64,000 nt of DNA from positions 9,648,451 to 9,712,450 of the forward strand of contig OZ036006.1 of NCBI GenBank assembly GCA_964035015.1, read 5' to 3'. Below the pieces are notes generated by a model. That model was not told the DNA's origin, made no database searches, and saw only the letters and a program-made list of their open reading frames with translations. Positions 11,868 to 28,049 of the stretch are shown here, one piece after another; the stretch's first letter is position 1, and the number at the start of each line of letters is the position of its first letter. The DNA comes from Corallium rubrum. Taxonomy: Eukaryota > Cnidaria > Anthozoa > Scleralcyonacea > Coralliidae. A program made the translations under genes and the position numbers.

Positions 11868-12890
11868 AGTAAAACAGTTAGATAGATCTCCCGTAGGATA
11901 TCTACTCACCTTGACTTTTTGAGGACGGTCTGTTTGAGATTCAAATATAGTATTATCGTAAAGGGGCCAAGGTTGTTGTCTTATACGGAATATTGAACGC
12001 GGAGTTTCACTAACCAATCAGGAAGACAATTTACGAGTTCTTTTTGAAGCAAACCAATCAAATTGCCTTGCCGAGTGCACTGTTGCTCTATCAGATTGAA
12101 TTACAAACAGTCAGAGACACACGTGCAAACATTCCTTGCTTTGACTACGCTTTCGAGGAAACAATCTGCCGCATCGACTTCCTTCGGACACTGACTGGCT
12201 TTTCAGACTTTCAGCAAGCCTAGATTTCTGCGAATTAAGTCTGGGAATGTCCCAACTGTCGAAGTCGAATCTTTGTGGGTCCTTCGCAGAGGAGAACTTC
12301 GATTTATGTTCCAACAACAACTCAGAATAGCGGATATTAATAAATACGACAGTTTTCGCCCAGCGGGCGCCTCCGGGGCAAACTGGGGCAAGATCAGGCA
12401 CGTTTGAACATGCCCGTTGTTATGTTATTTTGGACGAAAAACAAATGAACACGTTGTAAGTAGGTGTTGGGGTATCGAAATCCGAAAATATAGCGAATTG
12501 AAGACTCCTACACAGATATCTACCGTTGGAAAAGAAACCAGATGTTTTTTGCTTGATATGACGTGGGTAAATATAGAAAATAAATCCGTCATTCCGCACG
12601 CGAGATTCCGCAGCTTTTCCGCGTTTTTTTTGTTTGTTTTTTTCATTACAGATGAAATACAAAACGGGGGAAAGCCAGGAAAGTCTGATTCAACGGCGCT
12701 AGGCAACCCGTTCTTTTTTAATCCAATGTGAACCATTCAAAAGGTTGTGGGTTCGAGTCCCAATATCTGTCGAATAAGACACACTTGAAGCAAACAGTCA
12801 ACATATTTCTTACAATGGGTAAAATTAAAAAGAACAACAAGCAAACATGTTAAGCATAAAAGCAAAGCAAAGAATGGTGTAGATATTCTA
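11868..12890. other. 5' region of the unrecognised gene and flank
   Basis: This stretch has more CpG than its surroundings and holds several open frames of 60-100 codons on both strands. None shows recognisable motifs or paired splice sites. It probably contains the minus-strand gene's promoter and 5' UTR. A GTGAGT donor-like site near 11915 on the minus strand could belong to a 5' UTR intron. At 12751-12765 the plus strand reads GTGGGTTCGAGTCCC, a good pol III B box, but no A box precedes it at the right spacing, so only a truncated tRNA-derived SINE is possible. Confidence 0.4.
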
Positions 12891-12904
12891 TTTTGTTCGC
12901 CGCG

Positions 12905-13470
12905 TCGACAAAACACTTACGTAGGCGGGTGTTTTTAGCTTTTCGAAAGTCGAGCAATTTCCCAAGTGTTTGGATAGGAGTCTCCAAACACGGAAAAAAA
13001 CCATTTGGTATTTCTTTTATAAAATAATCACAAGTGAATATGATTTATAAAATAACATGTATACTACGCGAGCCCTGATTGGTCAATTGACGTGTTTGGA
13101 TCAGAGTATCCAAACGCGGAAAATTCTATATATATCCATATTAACTTGTGATTATTTTATAAAAGAAATACCAAATGGTTTTTTCCGTGTTTGGAGACTC
13201 CTATCCAAACACTTGGGAAATTGCCCGACTTTCGAAAAGCTAAAAACACTCGCCTACGGCTCGTGTTTTGTTACACTTTTCTCCAAGTCTCGCCATTTCC
13301 CGCGTGTTTGGATCAGAGTATCCAAACACGGAAAACCATTTGGTATTTCTTTAATACTGTCCGACATTTTAAAAAAAATCGTTTTGGCGGGAATTTTCCG
13401 TGTTTAGATACTCTGATCCAAACACGGCAATTGACCAATCAGGGCTCGCGTAGTATACATGTTATTTATA
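12905..13470. repeat. Complex foldback with repeated 12-bp palindromic motif
   Basis: Inverted arms at about 12905-13033 and 13139-13275 share 'CCAAGTGTTTGGATAGGAGT' and the ACCATTTGGTATTTCTTTTA segment. The spacer 'TACTACGCGAGCCCTGATTG' is itself inverted at 13430-13465. The motif GTGTTTGGATC..GATCCAAACAC occurs five or more times in both orientations. Confidence 0.7.
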
Positions 13471-13857
13471 AATTTTAATGGTAGAAGCTAAGAAAACTGA
13501 CATACCTGTGGACACTTTTCTACTTAATTTTGTTGACTTTTCTCGTTATTCTGCTAAAACCATCCTTGTAAAGCTTATCAACAAAATCTCTTGCTTTAAA
13601 AAATATTAAAAGCAATACTGGCCACCATTTTGTTTTACCCATGAGGGCAGGATCATGCGCAGAATATCCCGAAATTGATCAGCCAATCAGATTGCGTAAA
13701 AAACTCTACTCCGATCGTATGTGCTAAAATTCTCCAATCGAGAGCTAGATTTGTACCAGGTGACCAATAAATTGTCCAATCAGCGAGCTAGACTTGTACC
13801 ACACGGGATAAGATGCATTAAAACCAGAACGAGGCTGTCAACAATGGAGGAACAAGA

Positions 13858-13990
13858 AGATATTCAGATGTTGACGAAGAAATTGTTAAATTACAAGAAA
13901 AATGGAATTTAGAAAATACAAAGAAAGCAACGAAGAAAGCATTAAACAGACAATATAACGCTGGACAAGTTAAGCTAAGTGATGTTAAAC
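13858..13990 (+). pseudogene. Possible fragment of a Crypton/KCTD-like coding sequence
   Basis: Reading from 13858 in the second frame gives DVDEEIVKLQEKWNLENTKK followed by ATKKALNRQYN. The ENTKKATKKAL pattern resembles the N-terminal helical region of Crypton-related tyrosine recombinases and QRICH/ZMYM-like proteins in invertebrates. The initiating ATGGAGGAACAAG at 13842 is out of frame with it. No further homologous sequence follows. Weak assignment. Confidence 0.25.
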
Positions 13991-14026
13991 TTTGCGTGGT
14001 GATATTTAGTTATCAAAATAAATTCA

Positions 14027-14190
14027 CGGTACAACCATGTGAAAATAGGTTTTATTTTTCTGAGCTTTCGTCCTGATTAATTCAGGACTTCTTCAGAGCA
14101 AGACAAACTCTCGTGTACTAGTTTGCTTGCTCTGAGTTAACCAGGCGAAAGCTCAGCAAAATAAAGCCTATTTTCACATGGTTGTGCTGT
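14027..14190. repeat. Foldback carrying a pair of hammerhead-like motifs
   Basis: The arms share AACCATGTGAAAATAGGTTT / AAGCCTATTTTCACATGGTT. On the minus strand, 14096-14066 reads CTGAAGA, a perfect 7-bp stem (GTCCTGA/TCAGGAC) and then GAAA. The facing arm carries a degraded plus-strand equivalent (CTGAGTTAACCAGGCGAAAG). Confidence 0.65.
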
Positions 14191-14316
14191 AAATTTTATA
14201 TTTTAATAAGTAAAGCTAAGTTGCTTTAAAGTGCCTCCCTGCAGTTTAAATAAATGCACGCTATTTCATACGCTTGTTATCTAATGTTATTCATAAGTTT
14301 GTTAGATAAACACTAA

Positions 14317-14457
14317 AGGCGGTTTTCCACTAGGCGACATTTGTCGACCGACTCGACATTTTTCTTTTGTCTTGGCCAATTAGTTCCACTCGACAGCTTG
14401 CGAGACAAAAGAAAATGTCGCTTCGCGCGACATTTTTCGCCTAGTGGAAAACGGCCT
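14317..14457. mobile_element. PIF/Harbinger-type MITE with TAA duplication
   Basis: This 141-bp element has termini AGGCGGTTTTCCACTAGGCG and a near-perfect inverted copy, flanked by TAA on both sides (14314-14316, 14458-14460). The inner arms repeat GACATTTTTC/AAAATGTCG. A 3-bp TWA duplication is characteristic of PIF/Harbinger. Confidence 0.8.
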
Positions 14458-14460
14458 TAA

Positions 14461-15069
14461 GTAGACCTTACTATAGCAGAACTATCGCAAATATAAAATA
14501 TTTAATATAAATAAGTTTTGTGGAAACACCACGTAAAATATTTCTTTATTTCTTTTTATATTACTTTATCGCCATGAAAACGTTCAAAGAATTTATTATA
14601 AAATATTTATTAAAGAATTCAATTATTTGCTGTTACCATAGTAATAATGACGTTGGAATTTTGGTATATTTTCAAATATTGCGTAATTGAAGCGGCGCAT
14701 GTCTTCCGTTTGCTTCGGTGAATTTTCTTAAAAATTTCTGAGATGATAGATATTGTTCTAGAGAATATCCATGCAAAAAAATAAGATAGGTTGTAGGGGC
14801 AGATTTTTCCCTATAAAAATTATCGATTTAAAAAAGTTCCGTGTTACGAAATTTTTTTAAAATTATATATACTTTAGAACTCTTTATAAACTACTTATTT
14901 ACAAAATTTTGCCAAAATTCACCGAAGAAAACGTCTACAAGACAAGTTTACATCCATGTCGACGCGGTCATAGAATTCCGAAACGACAAGATCGCTGTTT
15001 ACGCATGCGTAGCGATACTTTTCTAGTCACCAGTCCCCTATTGAAATTACCGCAGGCAGCCACCTTAAG
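14461..15069. other. Gene-free AT-rich stretch
   Basis: It contains one copy (about 14508-14600) of a dispersed terminal repeat with TAAGTTTTGTGGAAACACCA and TTATCGCCATGAAAACGTTC, also seen near 57828, 58764 and 63043. I see no gene. Confidence 0.5.
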
Positions 15070-15870
<801 letters not shown>

Positions 15871-15950
15871 AGTGGACTAGAGGTGTTTGTCACATCTATA
15901 TTAGAATTGATGACGGGTATGTTGATGATTTAATAAGGAATGAATAATAT

Positions 15951-16517
15951 ACACTTAATGTCCGCTCCCGAGGGAAACAGTTAGTTTTGTTTTCCCGAGT
16001 GTCTTGATATTTCTTGAGACCACGGTTCTGAGACGAAGTCGAGGGAAACATCACTTGAGGGAAAACAAAACTAACTGTTTCCCGAGGGATCAGACATTAA
16101 GTGTTTTGTTATATAGCTTGAGTTTCGCTGAATAATTTCGACGTTTATCAAGGGAAAGTACACAAACGAAAAAGACGAACTGAAAGACTTACGTTCACTT
16201 GGCTCTGTAATTTCACATCAAACAAACAAATATGAGTCTCAGAACAAAAGAACAGCAATACATTTCTCCAGTTAATATTCACACATGCTTTGAAGACCTA
16301 TAAATATTATTTTTTCTTACCAAACAAGCTTTTGTTTATAGGAAACCGTGAAGAGTTCAAAATTCTAGCGGTTAACAATTTTAAAATTATGGCCCGAGCA
16401 GGCAATAAGTTCTCAATTATTGCCCGCTCGGTAGACATCGAAATTTAGCTAAGGTCATGTGACCACAAACCAACCAATGACAGTCATCGTTGCATGCAGC
16501 GAAACTCTAGCTATAAC
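15951..16517 (-). mobile_element. Composite foldback element, copy A
   Basis: It has two parts. A hairpin (15951-16102) has arms ACACTTAATGTC..GGGAAACAGTTAGTTTTGTT. A TIR segment (16111-16517) is bounded by GTTATATAGCTTGAGTTTCG and the inverse AAACTCTAGCTATAAC. The same two-part arrangement occurs at 36387-36946 and 59411-59994 in the opposite orientation. It ends about 260 bp upstream of the MARCH-type start codon. Confidence 0.8.
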
Positions 16518-16777
16518 AAATACAATTATATGCGTGTCGGGGGTGAGGTGTGTGCGTATACACTATGTGTTATGACTGTAGGACGGTTGTGGTCTAGCTA
16601 ATTATGCAGTAGTGGTTTGAAGGATAGCGTTGGTGTAGACGCTTCGCAGTTTACATATACCGCCAGGGTCAGGCAGGTAAACAGGAGTGTTGTTAGCTAG
16701 TGTGTTAAGCACGTAGCTCGCTGTAAACTTCATCAAGGAGACACTAAATTCGAAGTTTGAGGCGTTTTTAATTTGAG

Positions 16778-21910
<5,133 letters not shown>

Positions 21911-22077
21911 GCAAGAATAACATAATATCGTAATACTCTATCATAATTAAGTTAAATTATGCATTTTGATCCAGGATACCTTGGTACGATGGTTGGTACC
22001 CATGCGTGGCTTATGGAATGTTTTGTTTGACCAGTGGCGTCGCCATCCCTGGGAAAGTGTGGAGACTATGTGAAGAC

Positions 22078-22955
22078 GTCAATAACTAATGACGTCACTA
22101 ATTGATGACGTCACTGACTGATGACGCCACTAATTGATGACGTCACTAACTAATGACGTCACTAACTGATAACGTCACTAACTCATAACGTCATTAACTG
22201 ATGACGTCACTAACTGATGACGTCACTAACTGATGACGTCACCAACTGTGATGTCAACTGATGACGTCACTAACTGTGACGTCACTATTAAACTGATAAC
22301 ACCCAACTGATGACGTCACTATTAAACTGAGACGGAAATACTAAACTGACCATGACACCACCAACTGACGTCATCAACTGACGGCGTCACTAACTAATGT
22401 CACTAATTGATGACGTCACTAACTAATGACGTCACTAACTGATAACGTCACTAACTGATAACGTCATTAACTGATGACGTCACTAACTGTGACGTCAACT
22501 GATGACGTCACTAACTGTGACGCCACTATTAAACTGATAACACCCCAACTGATGACGTCACTATTAAACTGAGACGGAAATACTAAACTGACCATGACAC
22601 CACCAACTGACAACGCCATCAACTGACGGCGTCACTAACTAATGTCACTAATTGATGACGTCACTAACTAATGACGTCACTAACTGATAACGCCATTAAC
22701 TGATGACGTCACTAACTGTGACGTCAACTGATGACGACACTGTGATGTCACTATTAAACTGATAACACCCCAACTGATGACGTCACTATTAAACTGAGAC
22801 GTAAATATTAAACTGACCATGACACCACCAACTGACAACGTCATCAACTGACGGCGTCACTAACTAATGGCACTAATTGAGATGTCACTAATTGATGATG
22901 TCACTAACTGATGACGTTACTAACCGATGACGTCACTAACTGATGACGTCAATAT
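22078..22955. repeat. Tandem array of TGACGTCA-containing units upstream of PPP1R7
   Basis: The basic unit is about 16 bp, CTGATGACGTCACTAA. By eye there are about 24 exact copies of the palindrome TGACGTCA, plus near variants (TAACGTCA, TGACGCCA, TGTGACGTCA). A higher-order block of roughly 240 bp, marked by ATTAAACTGAGACGGAAATA, repeats three times (near 22320, 22563, 22792). The array begins 170 bp after the MARCH stop codon and ends about 330 bp before the PPP1R7 ATG. Confidence 0.9.
22078..22955. promoter_or_regulatory. Possible CREB/ATF-binding cluster
   Basis: TGACGTCA is the consensus cAMP-response element bound by CREB/ATF bZIP dimers (established knowledge). Its presence about two dozen times within 330-1200 bp of the PPP1R7 start makes a regulatory effect possible. 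This is inference only: the repeat may simply be a minisatellite whose unit happens to contain a CRE. Confidence 0.3.
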
Positions 22956-23288
22956 CCTGACAAGTAAATGATAAAGCGCTTTTGTGGTTCACAAGCCATC
23001 AAATTGAATAATAAATAATATATACGTGTTTAAAGAGATTGGGAAATATGATATAGATATAACATTTTAGGCAAATTTTTTCATTAGTGGCTAGCCTTCA
23101 CTCTAAATTGTATTGTTATATATGAAATACAAAGCTTCTTTAAAATTATTTGTCAGCTTATGTAATGTTTTTTTAACTATTGGTTCGCTAATATGGGGGG
23201 GTGGTCAACCCGGTCAACAGGGGGGTGGTCAACCCAGTAAAAAACTGAGCCCGCGCGCAGTAATTAAATTTCAAAACATCAAAACAAA

Positions 23289-26200
23289 ATGGCGGATCAT
23301 TTGGGCGGCGAAGGTAAATAATGTTTTATATTCACAATATTGTACGGATTTATTTAAGTTTTTAGCAAAGATTTATTGTGCGATTTCTTTGTAAGGCGAA
23401 GATGAACAAACAGGAATTCCAGATCTCGCTCAAGATTCCCTGGTATGAAGCATGTTTCGTTTAAATATGCGTTTGTATATATGTCAAAATTAGTCTAGAC
23501 CCTGTTAATTATAGTGAGTCTGTTCGGTTTTAAAGGAAATATGTTCTTCTTAACACATAGGATGTGGACCTGACACACAGACAAATCAAAAAGATTGAAA
23601 AGTTAGAACATCTCGAGAAAATTGAGGTAGATATTTATTCTATAAAATAACTGACAATTTTCATTAAATAAATAATTTTATTAGCAACTTTTTTCTAGAC
23701 TTATCTTTAAAAATCTTGTAATCTGACCTTTTTAGTGGCCTTTAGTTAAAAAGATATTGTATTATTATCTACAATATTCAGATCAATCCAAAAAGTACAA
23801 AAATGCTCAAAGAAAATAAATCAAAAAATCATTTAAAAATGTAAAAATTCAAAGACGTATTTTTCACAGTCTAAATAATGCACCAAAAATGTTTTCTGAG
23901 TTCTGGTTTCTTTGAGGACTTTTGAGATTTAATTCTGTCAATCTTTAAAATATGGTTCTTAACATGACTTGTATACCTACTTGGGGTCCTACTAAACACC
24001 ATCCATGAACGTCCGTGAACATCCGTGGCCATCCACAGCTATTATTCTAACCATCCATGATCAATATTTATAATAAATCAGTTTATATTTAAAAATTTAA
24101 AGAAGAACTAATCATTTTTTATTGTAAACTTTATTTTTACTGAGATCGATCATCTTTTGCTGAGGGGTCTATACTTCATGTTAGTAATTCTATGTGGAAT
24201 ATGATATTCTTCTCATATCCAATCCCTTACCAGACGAGTTCAGCCAAATCTGTACATGGTACCGCAGTACCGGACGAATTCGGTGCAGGTTAAAAGCTAG
24301 ACCTGAATTTTTTAGGTTTTGAATTTGTCCGGTTTCGTGGGTCCTGTGTAAACAGAAGGCAGAATCGTACAAATTCGAGTATGATTACGAATCCATCTGG
24401 TACCGTATAAACGGGGGCCTTTAAGAAATTAGGTTGCATAACCAGTGAGAGTCAAAGAAAATGGTTTTGGTGATGAATGAATGAATGAAATCTTTTATTT
24501 CCATAGGGTAGCCCCATCAGTAATAAAAATTACTGTTATCAATGGGAGCCCTAAATAGTGAAATAACAGTGAAAAAGTTAAATGTTAAACCACTAAGGGT
24601 ATATGCAATTGGGACCATCATAACCATGGTTGAAAAACTATGGTACAGATAAAGTTTTCAAATTAAAATGGTTAGTTTTTCTTAAATCTTTAAATATCAA
24701 GTAATTTATTATAAGTATTGATCACGGACAGTTAGAATGGTAGCCATGGAAGTTCATGGACGTTCACGGATGGTGTTTAGTAGACCACTACTTTGTGGTA
24801 CATTGACCCATTGCTGCCTGAGCCGGTGAAAAATGGCTGCTTTAATATGTTGCTGTCCAACACCAGATTATTTTACTCATCCAAGACAGAACCCTGAGAT
24901 AGCAATGAGTAATTAACATAATTACCTTGTTTTTAAATCTCTTTTTAACTCGAGGTTTTGTTTTTGTTTTAGACTTTATGCTTTAGACGTAATCTTATAC
25001 AAAAGATTGAAGGACTAAGCACTTTAACCACATTAGAAGAACTTGACCTTTATGACAATGAACTTGATAAGATTGAAAATATAGAGACATTGGTTAATCT
25101 GAAGTAAGTTGAGCTGTTTACAGTAACCCATTGCTGCTGAAAACAGCCAATTAATTGTTTTACTTGTCTAACGCCAGGCTATTTTACCCAAAGGGGAACA
25201 AATGACTGAGGGCATCACTAACATATGACATCAGTAACAGATAATATCACTAACTGATGACATCATTAATTGATGACATCACTAACTGATGACATCATTA
25301 ATATACGACATCACTAACTGATGACATCACTGACTGATGACATCACTAACTGATGACATCACTAACTGATGACATCACTAACAGATGACATCACTAACTG
25401 ATGACATCATTAATTGATGACATCACTAACTGATCACATCACTAACATATGACATCACTAACTGATGACATCATTAACATGATATCACTAACTGATGACA
25501 TCACTAACTGATGACATCACTAACTGATGACATCACTAACATGACATCACTAACTGATGACATCACTAACATGATATCACTAACTGATGACATCACTAAC
25601 TGATGACATCATTAACTGATGACATCATTAATTGATGACATCACTAACTGATCACATCACTAACATATGACATCACTAACTGATGACATCATTAACATTA
25701 TATCACTAACTGATGACATCACTAACATATGACATCACTGATGACATCACTAACTGATGACATCACTAACTGATGACATCACTAACTGATGACATCACTA
25801 ACATATCACTAACTGATGACATCACTAACTGATGACACCACTAACTGATGACATCACTAACTGATGACATCACTAACTGATGATGTCATTAACTGATAAC
25901 ATCATTAATTGATGACATCACTAACATATGATATCACTAACTGATGACATCACTAACTGATGACATCATTATTATATGACATCACTAACATATGACATCA
26001 CTAACTGATGACATCACTAACTGATGACATCATTAATTGATGACATCATTAACATATGATATCACTAACTGATGATATCACCAACTGATATCACCAACTG
26101 ATGACATCACTAACTGATGACATCACTAACTGATGACATCACTAACTGATGACATCACTAACTGATGACATCATTAAAATATGACATCACTAATATATGA

Positions 26201-27876
26201 CATCACTGACTGATGACATCACTAACATATAACATCACTAACATGACATCACTAACTGATGACATTAATTGATAACCTCACTAACTGATGACATCACTAA
26301 CATATGACATCACTAACATGACATCACTAACTGATGACATCACTAAGTGATGACATCACTAACATATGACATCACTAACTGATGACATCACTAACATATG
26401 ACATCACTAAATGAGGACATCAGTAACATATGACATCACTGATGACATCACTAAGTGATGACATCACTAACTGATGACATCACTAACATACAGTATGACA
26501 TTACTAGCTGAGGACATTACAGCATTTTCATTTAAAATTCTTTTTAGGATTTTGGATTTTTCTTTCAACACAATTAAAGTCTTAGAAAACCTTTCAACAC
26601 TGGTTAATTTACAGAAACTATTTATGGTGCAAAATAATATTTCAAAAATCGAAAACCTTACAATGCTAATGTCTTTGACAATGCTTGAACTGGGTGCCAA
26701 CAAGATTAGGGTAGGTAGAGTACGAGTATCTCTTCTGGACAACCAGAAATCATACTCCTTATTGTACATGTCTCTTTTATTCTCTATAATTATATATTAA
26801 CTATTTTGTATTTTTAGGTAATTGAAGGATTAGATTGCTTGCCCAACTTAGAAAGTTTGTTTCTGGGTAACAATAAGATAACGAAACTGGAGGCAAGTGA
26901 TAAATTAGTTGACAATTAATGTATCCACAAACCTACATGTATCATATCTATAATTAATTTATTATTGAGTTTTCTTTGTTCTTCCGAGGGCTTTATATCG
27001 CATAAAGCCCTTGAATAATAATTAGAAACGAAATGAGGGGAAAAAAACAAGGAAAATCTTTGTCTAAGGTGGAAAAAAAAGACAAAATTTTGTTGGAAAA
27101 CCTCCTCAATAATAAATTAAGTCAGATAAATCCCTCTCGGATGCTATGCATCCTCAGGGCTGTATATAGCATACATCCCTCATTCTCAGGGGATTAATCT
27201 ATTATTGTGGTCTTGCCAATATTAAGTGGTGGCATTAGGGAACAGTTCAATTTTGAATTACTGATTGGGTCAATTATTATGTAAATGTTGGCCAAACTGA
27301 AAAATGATGAAGTCACAGCTAGTCAGGACCTTTTGTAGTGTACATGTGCATGTACTGTTGTTAATTGTAGCCTTCTGTATTTGAACTCTTTTTGCAGAAC
27401 CTTGGTGGTTTGAAAAAGCTACGACTACTTAGCATTCAGGTTGGTTTGTGAAAAGTTTACAATTCTGGCAGACTTTACAGTACTTGAACTACTTTCTCAC
27501 TTTGAGGAAAATCATCTGGCATTAGACCGAGTAAAAAAATAAGGGGTCATTTTTGGCCAGCTCAGTTAGGAATGAAAGTAGCATGCTGTGTAGGCAGTGT
27601 TGAAACAACGATCGAAATATAGTAAGGTTAGATATACACTGCTGAAACACTGAGAATGGGCCTTCGCTCGAAACGTAGGAGTCTAACGTTTCGAATGAAG
27701 GCCCATTTGTCTCTGATGAAGGGCTTGAAACATTAGACTCCTACGTTCTATGTTTCGGCAGTATATCTAACCTTACAATATTTTAGTTATAGGAATGGGT
27801 TATTAATCAAACTCTTGTTGTGTTTCTACTGCGCTTTACTTGTGTTTGCCTCCACCTTGTTTGTCTTTTTGTGTCT

Positions 27877-27971
<95 letters not shown>

Positions 27972-28016
27972 CATCCTCATCATCCTCATCATCATCATCA
28001 TCATCATCACCATCAC

Positions 28017-28049
<33 letters not shown>

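Noticed and set aside
12111..12401. 96-codon minus-strand frame starting MPDLAPVCPGG
   Set aside because: No motif, no convincing splice partners, and a competing frame on the same strand; probably chance in a GC-richer promoter region.
12417..12736. Overlapping 80-104 codon frames on both strands
   Set aside because: Composition is not protein-like, frames overlap completely on opposite strands and no homology pattern is visible.
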